Assembly: GCA_029931535.1 (NCBI GenBank) | Contig: JAQPZY010001414.1 | Location: 202,001-266,000, forward strand | From: Margaritifera margaritifera | Taxonomy: Eukaryota; Mollusca; Bivalvia; Unionida; Margaritiferidae | Length of the DNA stretch: 64,000 nucleotides | Reading direction: 5' to 3' | Shown here: positions 1-13,142 of the stretch, piece after piece | How positions within the stretch are numbered: the stretch's first letter is position 1 | How the letters are laid out: the number at the start of each line of letters is the position of its first letter | Notes under the pieces: generated by a model | Seen by the model: the letters and a program-made list of their open reading frames with translations, nothing else | Told to the model about the DNA's origin: nothing | Databases searched by the model: none | Position numbers and translations under genes: made by a program

Positions 1-958
1 TTATATAATAAATTTGTTTGGTTTTTTAAAGGCCGTTTCTTCCGCTCCGTTTGGAAAAATTGCTTGTGTTTTGTGCTGACAATGAATTCGATATGAGAGA
101 AAAGCTATTAAAAAGTATGCCTTTTATCTTATATCAATTCAATATTTTTTCTTAAAATATTAATTAACTTTGAAAAAATAGGAAGATCTTTGAAAATGTT
201 GTCTTTATGGTTATTCACTGACGGTGGGGGAAAACAAAACCTTAACATACGGTGCAATTTTTGCATAACAATATTTAATAAACGCATACACATCTTGCAA
301 CAAAATTTTTAAATACTTGTTATCGGTCATATTATACTACTTGTATGAAATTCTTTATGTGAATCAATCAGCAAAATAATGTAAAGAATGATAGTAAATA
401 TTAGGGTGACACATTTTTTAACCCTGATGCTACTGTCGCCAAAACGCCTACATAGTGACAATGAACTGTCACCGTAATGACGGTTGCTCTGTAAATAACA
501 CACACACACACATGTTTTTCTTCCTATTGGAGCTTAGTTGTGTCAGAGTCTCTACTAAGGAGTAAAGGTTCAATATTGTAAATAGTTTCCTTCCCATTTA
601 TCATCGTATTGGCGTTGTCATGATCCATTCCTCCATTTTTCAGATGTCAACGAGACATTTATTAATACAATAATGGTTCAATAAGGATTATGCTCACTAA
701 TACATAGTTTACGCTCAATAAATCAAAACAAGCCCATGTCAATTTTGCTTTCACGTTTCAAAGAAAATATATTTCAACTCTTGAGACATCCTTACCATTT
801 CTCAGGCGATACATTTTTCTGAATTCTAAGTTGGCTGATATCATCTTATCATAGCTCTCTACCCAGATAGGTGCCAACACAAATGCTATAAATTATATTA
901 CTGAAGCGAAATAGATTTAATAGTGACATTGCTAAATACTGAGCTGAACCTGTCTTAT
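1..958. other. AT-rich non-coding flank
   Basis: I see no coding potential, RNA gene or recognisable repeat here apart from short CA and A/T runs. Open frames are under 65 codons and look random. Confidence 0.6.
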
Positions 959-959
959 T

Positions 960-1563
960 GTTTATGTGCCCGCTTTTGGTCATTACAGCATGTATTTTAT
1001 CCATATTACTTCTAATACGAACATCATAAACTATATATTGTAATTAATTTTAACTGATATGAGTACAAAAATTACATTGATGTAATTGCAAATATGTAAA
1101 AAAAAAAATTATTTAATCAACGGTCATTCGAACAAACAAGTTGTGTTTGCTTTAATTGCCAAAAGTATTTTAAAAAGTTGATAAACGTTCAAACGATTCA
1201 TATTGACTCCATAAACATGTAGTTTTAAAGCTGAGGTTACTCGCCCGTAACATCATTGTCCACAATGGCGTGAAGACATGGGTGCATGTGCTTTCATGTA
1301 CATGTATAGGGACTGTTTAAATATATTTTAAATTCATTGGACTTTGTCAATTTTAGTGAGGTTTTGGAAACCAAAATATAATGTGCTGGTTCTAGTGGCG
1401 GTTGGTTCAATATGTTTACCTATTCGCAATTTTAGTAAGTTAATCTAGTTACTCATATCAGTTTTAATTAATAAAAATGTAAAGTTTATGCTGTGCTCAT
1501 TTGAAGTCATATGACCCAAATACACGGTGTAAATAACCAAAACGGTCTCACAAATCTTAAGCT
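960..1563. mobile_element. MITE-like element, copy 1
   Basis: The left arm (about 960-1080) and the right arm (about 1445-1563) are diverged inverted complements of each other. For example TTGGTCATTACAGCATGTA on the left answers ACGGTGTAAATAACCAAAA on the right, and both arms contain the motif around AACTGATATGAGTA. The central 360 bp has no open frame of note. The same arms and part of the core recur at about 35797-36705, so this is a dispersed family. Long inverted arms and no coding sequence suggest a non-autonomous DNA transposon. Superfamily and target duplication are not determined. Confidence 0.6.
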
Positions 1564-1962
1564 CTTTGCTACTCGCAATGTATATGAACATTATACAAAG
1601 TATCATAAAATCACAGAACACAGAACACACCCTTTATTTAGCATTTAATTGCAAAAGCAGTTTATAGCTACAGATGTGAGGATGCAAACATCTATTACTA
1701 CAGAAGATAAGTAACATAATTCTATTAAGCATTAAATATAATATTGATTTCATTTAGTGAAAATAATTACCATTAAATATGCATAAATGTACAGACCAAA
1801 TTATAATTAATTATATTAGTCTTTGAATACAGTATAATCATAATCACTTATATACTAGTTATTTTCTGACCTTTTCTGTTGCACAAAGTATACAAATTTA
1901 GACAATGCAATTAAAATTATTTTGAATTTGCAGACATAGTGGCTTTACTTTTTTATATTCGG

Positions 1963-2420
1963 TCATGAGCAATGATATCGTGGTAAATATTTTCTTCGCA
2001 ATTCCTTATAAAATTGACAAGCAAGCAAAAAATGATATTCCTTTTTGACAGCTCTTATATTACACCTGTTATATAGCCGTTCGCTCTTAGGTACTATCTC
2101 GTAACGACCCATTTTTATATTCAGGTTATGCGATACTGCTCTAAATCTACTTAGTGCAATTTTAAAACGAGCTTCATTTATCACATCAAAGTACACTTCT
2201 TTATACAAATAGTAATACTATAGCCTGTTTGATGATCTCACGGAGGATATCCAATTTTTCTCTTATACTGATCTAAAACTCTCTCTCTTATTTCACTGAC
2301 TAGTCTCACAATAGACAAAGGCTTGTTCCATACGTAAGAAAATCCTAGATCATCTAATAGTGATTTTAATTGAAAAGCCCAATTTTTCACATTATAACGT
2401 CGCTTTTTAACATCGTATAA
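1963..2420 (-). pseudogene. Decayed LINE-associated C-terminal protein fragment
   Basis: On the reverse strand an 81-codon frame (2208 to 1963) contains a run of the type SRFR-SHNL-GRY, then an RLYNRCN segment, then EYHFLLACQFYKELRRKYLP. This matches the pattern, known to me from many mollusc and cnidarian genomes, of a C-terminal domain in LINE-type polyproteins (R-x2-S-x-FR-x-S-H-L-x-I-E-x-GR, then C-x2-C, then E-x-HFLL-x-C-x2-Y-x2-LR). Another reverse frame just upstream (about 2420-2230) continues the family, with a W-x-LLDDLGFSYVWN segment. The two are separated by stops and a frame change, so this is a dead fragment. I saw no reverse transcriptase nearby. Confidence 0.55.
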
Positions 2421-3791
2421 GTTCTAAAAATCAAACTATCTCTAAAATAATAAAATGGTATATGAGGCTCTTGCATGTTTGTAGTCTATTATATACGTAT
2501 TTTAGAAAGGTATGTTTGTTATTATTTTGAAATAGCACTTCTATTTAATTATTCTTTATACCGTCTTATTTTATACGTCTTTATACCATTCTGCCATGCG
2601 GTCATTCCTACAGGTTTCACGTTGAAAGGCATGTACAGTGTTTAGGGGTTTTTTTTGTTTTTGTTTTTTCTTTTCTTTTTTATACCTTTTTCACAATGCC
2701 TGCACATGACAGTTGAATAAATTGCTGATGCAACTGTATAGAGGATATCTAAGTCTGTGTTAGTAGAATTAGGAAATATTTCACGAATGAAGTCGAAATA
2801 TTATATTGTCACGAGCTTCACTACTCTTGACACTACAAGATGTTTCTACTTCACGAGTGAAATATTTGCTTATATCTCCTAAAAGGGTAGATTTTCCTTT
2901 TATCATATACATGTATTTTAAAGGCGAAAGCCGTCGACTTGCGTGTTTATTTTATTTTTTTGTTTTTTTTTTGTTTTTTTTGTTTGTTGCTTCCTATTCT
3001 GTGCCGTTGCGGTTACCGGCTGCATTATTACATCGGCAAAAAGAAGTTCCGAAATTTTACAATACTGTAGTACAGTAAACGTTTTACAAATTTATCCCCT
3101 ACATAAAAAATTTCAAGTTTGCATTTAGTTTAATTAATTTTGTTTTCATACTAAGCTAAATATATTTTTAATTTCGTTTACACATTTCTTGCGCGGATTG
3201 ATACAGTGAATATTGTTATGTTGAGGGTACAGTAATATTATCACGTACCGGTCGCATCAGACAGACTTAAGAGCAAAACGTCTTTTTGTAAAGGAGTTTA
3301 ATAATTGCATGTTTACGTATTAGCATTTTGGCTATTTCTTTTGTTCATTTCTGCATTGAAACTTGAATTCAGTGGTCTTGTCAAGTTTGCAGTCCAGTTC
3401 GGTAACACGCTGCACTCAAATTTAGATTGTAACTTTTATTTCTATTCGCAATCAACACTAATCTATCCCTGATTTCTGCATCGTTTTTGGACATGATTCT
3501 GAGTGTGATGGGAATAACAATCGTTAATTAAACAACAATCGTTTACCGTTTATCGTGTAGTGTAACAAGTACCGTATCGGTGACACTGCATACCGAACAG
3601 AAACCGGGCATGTTAATTCAGTCGTTGCCACTTAATGCGTTTCATGTAGAAAACTATTTGAAATAAGATAACAGTTGAAATATACTTGTTGTTGTTTGGA
3701 GTTCGATATCTGGCACATATTGATATCATTCTCATTGCTTACATAAGTGTACAGTCTTGGTATATTTTAAGATCTGTTCGTTCTGGCGAAG

Positions 3792-3794
<3 letters not shown>

Positions 3795-3857
<63 letters not shown>
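3795..3857. repeat. (GA)n microsatellite
   Basis: Uninterrupted GA dinucleotide run of about 63 bp. It creates artefactual Arg-Glu and Ser-Leu frames on the two strands. Confidence 0.98.
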
Positions 3858-3859
<2 letters not shown>

Positions 3860-4332
3860 ACAAAGAATAAGCAAAACGACTTAGTCTTAAATCTGTAAAT
3901 ATAAGTTTGAATAACGTAGACAAGGGCAGATATATTTTAAATATGGGAAAATAAAGTTGTTTAAGAGGTGATATCGCGACATTGGTGACACCACTTTTAT
4001 CGCCACAATGTCGATACACATTTTTCTCGCGTTAATACATTTCAATAGCTCATTATGAAATATATAACAAAATTTCATATGCATTTTTAGGAGATAACTT
4101 CTGATATTTTCAATGGCAACGTACGGTATATTTTAACTACTTTATAGTTCATGTGATGTATCTTGTTACATGGCGTCTTAAGATGCTATTTGACGTCTTC
4201 TCCTTCTCAAAAATCTTGTAGATGTATCTGTATTTACTATGTTCCTTGCTTTGAATCTTAAAAGGTGTGACGGAAGGTGGCGAGAGTGTATAAAGTAAGT
4301 GGTTCAATTACTCGGATGATCGGGCTTCATGT

Positions 4333-4363
<31 letters not shown>

Positions 4364-4867
4364 TCCCTTGTTAGATAATTTGGAAAGAATCAATTCTATA
4401 ATTGATATCATTTCCATACTCTGAAGAAGCTGACATGGTTGATTATTGTGATATATATTTCCATGACAACAAATGACTTTCAAAATGTATCTGAAATCAA
4501 GGCCTCCTATGTGCAGCTGTAGATATTATTATAATTGATTATTTATAAGCTAAACTTGGGTTATATATAACATGATTTGAGAGCAAATAATGATTTATCT
4601 ATCAATTAAGGATTACACTGATATAATCGAGAGAGATTTCAGTTCCTTTTGTATCTTGTGTATGTGTGTGTGTGTGCATGTTTACCCTTCTTCCGCCATG
4701 TAGGTCCTATATAAATCATCACCATGCAATACACTTATATTCACCCTGACTTTTAGTAACATAGTAACAGGAGAGTAAAAAAATATATTCATGTCACTGT
4801 ATAATGAAAATACCTTCTCCTAGAGATCATATTCTCTCTCACCATATCATCACTGGTGATAAGGTCA

Positions 4868-4869
<2 letters not shown>

Positions 4870-4944
<75 letters not shown>
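4870..4944. repeat. (TA)n microsatellite
   Basis: Uninterrupted TA run of about 75 bp. Confidence 0.98.
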
Positions 4945-4952
<8 letters not shown>

Positions 4953-6006
4953 GAGAGCTATTTACCCTATTCTATTCCTGAAAGGTACATATTTACATAT
5001 TTATATACGGAAGATAGTGAAAGAGATGGAATGTCAGCGATGACTAACGTCCCAAATGTTCTAATTTCAATGTTTCACTTAAGAAAAATTTAAAATAAAT
5101 TAAAACATTATTTTGCCACTGGATCGGGAATTTCTTGTTACCATAATAATAATTTGCTTGATCCAAATACATTTTGATTTATATTATCTGTCAATCAAAG
5201 CAAAATATTAAAATATTAACAGCACAATAATTGCAAAATATCAAGAAGAAATTAGTCCTACTATTTCTCTTGATAGTGTATTTCAAATTTCATGTAAAAT
5301 GAATATACCTTCAAACAACTCTAAATCAAAGGAAGATATATATTTTTTTATTCTTCATGTGTTCCTATATCACCGCACACTCACATAGGAATTATTTTTT
5401 TATGATCAGTCATAGGAACATAATTCACGTCATAGTGAAATCTAAAGCAAGTGTGTTTCATAAGTAGACAGTATATACTTTTACTACTTTTGAAACAAGG
5501 AAAATAAGCCTCTTCCTCATCATATTTAACATCAAAATGATTTTTGTAGGAAGTGTGCTTTGTGGATATTATTATGACTCTGCATCCCCCCTTCACCCTT
5601 GCACATGTTTTATTTTATCTCAGTTTTAATTTTGACTATTAATAATTTCCAATTCTATGATTTTTTCTCTTATTATTATGAAGTGATTAAAATGTTTTGT
5701 AAGAATCAGGCCAGTGAATTTATCAACCTTTTGGTAATTATTCCCTGCTGTATAATTGTTTTACCAGTTGTGTATAGAAAGACTCTTTAAAATCATCTTG
5801 AATGTGCATCTATTATTTTTTTCATATCATTTTGGACATCACACGATATATATTGTATCAGTAAACTTACTCTGAATTGTTTATTTTTTTATTGTCTTCA
5901 GTTCATCCTTTCTCTTACTTCATTGTGTCACATACCTAACAATGACATAATGTGTTACATTCAAATTCATTTATGTATGAAAGTGTGTGTGTGTGTGCAT
6001 ATATAT

Positions 6007-6240
6007 AGTGAGTTACAAATATACACCATACAGAGCGGAAAGTGCTATCCCTGGATCCTACATGACGATGCGTGATAATAAGAAGTGAATGTTTAAATAA
6101 GGAGAAGGAATATTATCATACAAGTTAGAGAATTTTTAATTCTTAACCCCCATATCCCATCGAGAAAGCACACATCCCTAGAAAAGGATGCTACAAAGTC
6201 GCTGATATAGGCATTCGTTTGTAGCAGACACACCCACTTA
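6007..6240 (-). repeat. Dispersed repeat copy lacking its tRNA-like insert
   Basis: This segment is nearly identical to 6324-6620, from AGTGAGTTAC at the left to the CAGACACACCCACTT end. It lacks the 64 or so bases present in the other copy at about 6463-6526. The two lie in direct orientation 83 bp apart, so this is either a tandem duplication followed by an internal deletion or two insertions of the same family. Confidence 0.75.
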
Positions 6241-6323
6241 TCGACCCAGTAATTAATTGTCATCTAAGTATACAATCACTGCCGATTTCTACGCCAGAAA
6301 TCAAGGTATATCGAGGTTATTTT

Positions 6324-6620
6324 AGTGAGTTACAAAAATACATCATACAGAGTGGAAAGTGCTATTCCTGGATCCTACATGACGATGCGTGATAATATGA
6401 AGTGAATGTTTAAATATGAAGAAGGAATATTATCATACAAGTTAGAGAATTTTCAATTCTTACTCTACTGAGATTCGATCCCGGTTCCGCGGGTTTGGGC
6501 ACCCATCGCCTTTCCTGCATGCACTAACCCCCATATCTCATCGACCAAGCACACATCGCTAGAAAAGTATGCTACAAAGTCGCTGATATAGGCATTCGTT
6601 CGTAGCAGACAAACCCACTT
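6324..6620 (-). mobile_element. Probable tRNA-related SINE (fuller copy)
   Basis: This is the longer member of the pair with 6007-6240. On the reverse strand its extra internal block reads as a tRNA-like module with a B-box-like ACCGGGATCGAATC (plus-strand GATTCGATCCCGGT near 6472-6485). An A-box-like GGGGGTTAG lies about 60 bases upstream on that strand, near 6530. The B box departs from GGTTCGANTCC at one or two places, and the A box is weak. A SINE is the best reading. A non-autonomous DNA element with a chance B box is the alternative. Confidence 0.45.
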
Positions 6621-9600
6621 AAGTTACAAAAATGTTTCTTATAATAAAGCAGGCGTGTATATCATCTGTACAGTTTAGCGTGCTATTAAATTGATAAATT
6701 TCAGATATTTGGTGGTTTAAAATAGTGATAGAGCAAATAATACCAATAAAAACGTATCATCGGCTAAAATACATGGTGTCGAATTTGTACATTTTTTGGA
6801 AACATTAACATCAAAACATAACGGAAGAGTTCTTTTTTTTTCTTTAATGAGAATGCTTCAGTTGTTTCTCTTTTTGATATGCTCGGTAAAAATACAGAAG
6901 TATAACAATACAAACTAATCTTTGCTACTGGTTCACAAAATAATCAATACATACATTATTAGATGTCATAAATACAGTAAATAAAAAAATAATAATTGTA
7001 GGTACCGCAGTGCCCTACCCATTGCTAAGGACAAGTTGATCATACCATGCTCTTCGACTGGTAATTATGAAATCGCAGAGGCCAATCATGCTAACAATAG
7101 AAAGGGCATGGAGTATTCTTGTTTTCCGTTATAGCTATAATATCACAGTGAATTGAAACCACTGTACTATTATTTTGTTTTCAAATGGAACATATTGGCA
7201 TGTCAGTTAAATGATGTGTTCTGATTTCACCATTTGTTCGTATTGATTTTCCATCGTTGAATGGTAGAGAAGCCTTTCGGACCTGTCCTTATTATGGTGG
7301 TGTGTAGGCTAGAGTAGTTCAGCTTTCGAAAGATAAACAGTTATTGATAGGGACAGAAAATACTGCTCTCCGTCTTAAACATAATCCTTTCTTTATCTGC
7401 AATTTCTAATCTACAAATCGACAAAACTTAAAGCCTCTCTTTTTGGACAAAATCGCTAAATTGTAAATCCCCAAAACAGGGGGCTATGGGGTATATATTG
7501 GTAGGATTACTATTAAGAAACTTTAAAAACTTTTAAATCATTATTATTATCATATATATTTGTGAATTTTATCCTATTGTTTCCACATACAAATCATTGT
7601 TTGTTGGATCTTTGGGTTTATGCAACCACGCAATACACAAAAATGTGTACCGCACGAAAAATAGTAAATTCACAGTATATCGCTGTTTCTAAAGGTATAA
7701 GGTATATGAGGTAACAAGTAATGAATTAAATTGGGGTCTCACTGTTCGTCCTTGGCTTCTTTTGACCTCGATACTTCACTTCAGAGTTCTATTTGATATA
7801 CAACTACAAGAGATAAGATTATATTAATTCTTAGCAAATTAAAAATTCCCCCCCCCCCCCACCATTTAATACCCAATTGAACTGATCTTTTTTATTAACA
7901 ACATAATATACAAAAAGCTACATCAGAATCAAAATGTATCTATTAGTTTAATGCTTCATGTTTAATTATGGACCGAGACAAAGTAAGAGCCATTGCCATT
8001 TATAAGCATTACAACATAAGGTGACATAATGAAAAGGCGCTTTGTAAAATATAAAGAATATCCAAGGCTGGGTACTGAGTCGATAGTTCCAGACCAAGTA
8101 TTTTTTTAATTCTTTTAATTATGGTATGATCAAAGCAAATAGCTCATGTATCCTATAGGCGAGATCAAAGATGAACGGAACCAACAAACTGAGCAAATGG
8201 AAGGCCGCAAAGCTAAAGGTTTTTATGGTATAATTCACAAGTAGTGTAGAAGTGTCGAGTTTAGGCTCAGTTGCTATTGCTTTTCACCACTATTTACATT
8301 TTTAAAAGTGCGCTAGAAAACAGTCTAGGATTTAAGATAGGAAAAACACCATGTTTATTGCTGGGATGTTGCTGATTCACTTTGTTACTTATACAAAAAT
8401 CAAATGATCTGTGATTGTGGTCATATCTTGAGAACTCATTACCGTTTTCAAATTTCACTGGGTTTGACAATTTTGTGCATTTAGTTTATCTTTGACTAGG
8501 TTTCAATCTTTATGTAGTTAGTTTTATTATTTGCCGGATGTAGTTCATTTTGATCGAAATTTTCTCTTAAATAGCTTAACGATGCTAGTTATTCAGAATA
8601 TTTAGTCCAAAGCGGGGTCACTGTCTTTCTGGCAGCTTAGGTCTCCTATTTCTAGACATTTAAATAGCAACCTTAAAATGGGTTTCATTTTCAATGTGCA
8701 TAATGAAATCACTATTTCCAACTCCAGTAATGACATACTATCTTGGTTTGTATAGCAAAAATTTACCTTGGTTAGATTGTTGTGAGACACTCAAATATCA
8801 CATACGGTATATAACCCATGACTAGGACCTGACTGAAAGCTCACCTATATGTCAAAGTCACTGGATTAAGTTCTAAAACTGTGTCTGACATAGGTCAATT
8901 CACAAATAGTGACTGTCTGTTCGTCGTATATGGGTGTAATTCCTAATACAAAATTATGCTTCAGTTTCCATTTTAGGGATGTTTGCGATATAGAAAGATC
9001 TACGAATCCTCTATAATGACATACTGTCATTTTTAAACGAAATATCATCATTGGTGAGTGACCTCAGCTGACCAGTTAGGGCTGCGCAGTAATATTTATA
9101 CATGTTGGATGAACCACATAAATGTGATTTGTTCCGTGTAGAATACACATGGTTGGTGTGTTTGGCAAAGCATTCTATGCATTACATGCTGGCCAACCTC
9201 TGTTAAGACTGATACAGTAACTAGAGCTCAAATGCATGTGTGCAGGTTTTGGATGTTTATATCATTATTATATAAAAGTATTTTGATTATGATTTTTGAT
9301 GAATGACATTTTCCAATGTGTTTGACAGGAAAATGCGTTTGTGGTCTGACCAAATACATATTCAAATCAACTTGATATTGTGTTACGACTCTAGGTCTTA
9401 AAAAGTATGTAACAGAAAGAAAGTGAAAACAACAATGTAAGTAATATCAGCAAGCAATGTATTTCCTTATAGTACAAAGTGAAATTCAAAAGATAATGTG
9501 AATACAATTCCAAATAATCCTAAATGTCCTAATCACAAGTCCAAAAATATAGAATGTTCCGAATGAGTTCGAATAGTGTTCAATGTCCTGATATCACACA

Positions 9601-10838
9601 ATAATACAATCCCGAATGTCTTTGAATGAGTTTAAAAAAAGTCTAAAATAATGAATTAATTCAAAAGTCAATGAGCACTTTAGTAATTCCAATGAATATA
9701 TATTAAATAAAGAATTAATCTCGAATTATATCTGATGTCATCGGCACAATGTAAAATCTGATCACAACATGATTCCCACAGACTGGTCCAAAACAGGAAT
9801 GAATTATTTATGTACCAAATCCCTATTTATACACATTTTCACTATATCAACAGGATATGAAGCAATAAAATGAGTAAATATCAGTCTAACTGTCAACATG
9901 CTTGGCCTTGAACTCAAATGCTATTAAACATTCTGTCTACTAGTGACCAGAATCAAAAGTGTAACCTACCTTCATGACTAGATTCAAACACACGTTATAG
10001 ATTTAATATGCTTAAGAATTGTCCAATAGGTGTATTATTGGAATGTGTCGACAAAGCTTCACATTGTATGTATTTTCAACTATCTGTCAGAAAAGCGTTT
10101 TAGAGCCCATGTCAACTCATTTGTAGCTTTCAATACACATGTCCGTAGAAGATTATCTTTGAAATTAGTAATTTGTCTGATATTATCCCACAAACTCTCC
10201 TTCCAACGACACACAATGGCGTGTTTGACGTATATTTGGACATTTTGTGACACAAGCGACCGAATAATAATGCAGTCATATTCAGTAAAAGCAAATGTTA
10301 CAATCAAAAGCATTTTGCATGTCACATAAAATACAGGGCATATTAAATAAATGACGTAGACAATACGCACAAGTGTGCACATGTAGATATGTAGCAAACG
10401 TCTCCTCAATAGCAGAATGATTTGTCTAATGTACAGTTGATAATCACCATGCTTTATCTACCTGATCATCAGCGTCCAGCCAATCGTTGATTATTAAAAA
10501 GGCAAATGGACCGCTAAAGCCCGGCTCCGTTTAGGTATTAGGCTTATCTGACTATAAGGCGTGTTTGTTCAATGATGGGCCGGCACGTCGAATAATTTCA
10601 CTATTTAGCATGTTATGCTATGATATAACTTCGCGCTTTTATTCGGTCTTCATGAATTGTTAAAGTGGCAACATTTTCAAAACCACTCATTAATGTTATA
10701 TAAAATATCATGGTAATTAGCAGGATTTGTCATCTCTGGTTTTGGGATTTGTGAATGTTGGAAAGAAAGCTAAAATCTCGAGAAACCGGTAAAACACGTT
10801 CAGACCATCATGCTTGTTAAATACGTTAGTTTGTTTTC

Positions 10839-10889
<51 letters not shown>

Positions 10890-11375
10890 CCGACACTCAA
10901 ATAGTTGGTCGAAGTGTGAGTATAAGTGTATAAGAAACCGATACTGTGTTAAAGCGTATAATAGGTCGAAAAAAAGGATTGCGATCTAATGTTTCGCGAT
11001 CAATTTCTTTACGTTTCTCCTTTTTCAAATAATCGACTCTATGTCCAATAATTAAGCTCCAAATTGTCAAACATGTTGGTTTCAAAGATGAGGGGGCTAT
11101 ATCTAGCTAGTGTAAAAAGTACATTATGTTGAAAGCCCATTTTGTTAGTTTCTGTGAAAATAGGTTCATAACTCTGCCGAACTCATAAAGAAATAGCTTG
11201 ATATCTGTTTTTAAATAAGCGTGTCTTCCGTATGAATGTGCATAAATATAAATATTTAAAAGATATACAATTTTCAAGAGTCCAAATATCGCACTTATAT
11301 CTTTATCTAGCGCCCGCTAGCGGGTAAAGGACAGTGAATGTAGAGCAAACATGTCGTTGTTTTTATTTATTTACT
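6621..11375. other. Non-coding interval
   Basis: No exon or RNA gene could be supported. It holds a 13-nt C run (7848-7860) and a TA microsatellite. The stretch about 9390-9830 is rich in short related AATGTCCTAA/GAATG-like segments, which may be an old unclassified repeat. The opposing frames at 10030-10409 overlap each other and show no family resemblance. Confidence 0.55.
10840..10888. repeat. (TA)n microsatellite
   Basis: Uninterrupted TA run of about 49 bp. Confidence 0.97.
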
Positions 11376-11663
11376 GAGTGGTGCAATAATGTATCCTTCA
11401 TTGTATTTACAGAGTGGTGCAATAATGTATCCTTTATTGTATTTACAGAGTGGTGCAATAATGTATTCTTTATTGTATTTACAGAGTGGTGCAATAATGT
11501 ATCCTTTATTGTATTTACAGAGTGGTGAAATAATGTATCCTTCATTGTATTTACAGAGTGGTGCAATAATGTATTCTTTATTGTATTTACAGAGTGGTGC
11601 AATAATGTATCCTTTATTGTATTTACAGAGTGGTGAAATAATGTATCCTTCATTGTATCTACC
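11376..11663. repeat. 36-bp minisatellite, 8 copies
   Basis: Eight head-to-tail 36-bp units, each starting GAGTGGTGMAATAATGTAT. Variants at three positions (GCA or GAA, TCC or TTC, TTC or TTT) define subtypes. Units 3-4-5 and units 6-7-8 share the same subtype order, so the last six copies arose as a 108-bp higher-order duplication. Because 36 is a multiple of three, the array stays open in several frames on both strands and creates long but meaningless repetitive frames. Confidence 0.95.
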
Positions 11664-13104
11664 AATCATTTTGCATTTATCGCACTCGTTAAAATGTAGG
11701 TCACGAAACCAAGACAAATCGTGTTGAATGAGAGTGGTTGGCAAGATCGAGGCTGGCGATACGATTAACAAATAATGTACACTCAGCTTCAACCACTGCA
11801 AATATTTACAAATAGATATGACATTTTCGATTATAATCGCATCTGACTCCGATGTATTCATCTATATTAATTATTCATCATGCCCCTATTTAACTTAGAT
11901 TAAAATATTAGTGCTAAATTCAGGCTTGGTAATTTTAAAGAATATTGTAATTAGATCTTTTTATAATTTTAGTGAGCAATTTTGGAAACAATATAACCTC
12001 TCGACGAGACAACCTTTCCAGTAGACTCATGTAAATACTTACAAAACGTTAACACAGATCATATAGGTATACATGAAATATAAACTTAGAGAGTAAAGTT
12101 CAATTCAGACAGGTAGATACATACACATACAGACAAGCAGGCAGATATACACAAAGAGTCAAAGAGATCATAGTATTATCAACAACTTATTTTCCTTTAA
12201 AACTAACCTGTTCGAATAAAAGTTTTGTCAAGTAAATCAAATATACTTCAAGCTTGAATAATAAACCAAGTTGATCTTCATTTTCAATGAAATTTTATAC
12301 CTACATTACGTGTGTCTGGTTCTCTTTTGCATTTTGTCGTCTACCGCCATGTGCAGGGTTCCTTTTATACCATCAATCGCCACTGGATTCTGGTTCTCCG
12401 GTTGCCTATACCTCAAAAGATCTCCACTAGCTGTGCTGTCCGAGAGTACTTGTTATAAGATGCTGGTTGTAAAATAGACAGTTTACATCCTATCGATTGC
12501 TGAGATGTGCTATATTTCCCACAAATGTTATTTTCTTATTTATTACGCATAGAAATGCTAAAGTTTACATTTACATCTTCTAAGAGTGAAAACTGATGCA
12601 TGCTGTTTAGGGACCAAGCATTAATTATTTATGTTTTTATTCTTATTTTGTTTGGGGGGGAGGGGAGGGCCTGAGATTTGTTTTGAGAAATGAAATTATT
12701 TTGTTTCTGAAATTGCTTGACAAAACATTCTTGATCTGATTTATAGCAAAACAAATCATTGTTTTATCCATGTATTAGTTGACAAAATAAATAATCGTGA
12801 GAAAAGAACAAAAATATCCCCGCTTGAAAGAAAATCCCCGCGCCCTCCTTACTCCTCCTCCCCCCCCCCCCGCGAGCGAAAATTAAATAGTTGGACCCTT
12901 ATAATCAATAGTTGGACCCTTATATTCATTGGAGTGTAAAGTTGCAAAAAATTGGCTGCGACACCTGTGTGAGTGCGTGTAGTCGCGAATATGTCGAACA
13001 TTACTTTCTCTAAACGCAGTATGCGTAAAATGTAAATTATTAACAGTGGCATACATACAAGAGTTGTGAAACTTCTGCAGATGTTCTCTTTTGTATGTGA
13101 AATA

Positions 13105-13142
<38 letters not shown>

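Larger units (their letters stand above)
2421..6006. other. Non-coding interval with microsatellites
   Basis: No gene supported. It holds a 27-nt T run (4336-4362), the GA and TA microsatellites listed separately, and a short GT run near 4660. Frames at 2806-3128 and 5381-5790 are low-complexity or random. Confidence 0.6.

Noticed and set aside
3686..4019. Arg-Glu and Ser-Leu repeat proteins
   Set aside because: They are translations of a GA microsatellite.
10030..10409. Opposing frames of 99 and 109 codons
   Set aside because: They overlap on opposite strands, in AT-rich DNA, with no homology I recognise.
11363..11861. 100- to 164-codon repetitive frames on both strands
   Set aside because: They result from the 36-bp minisatellite, whose period is a multiple of three.
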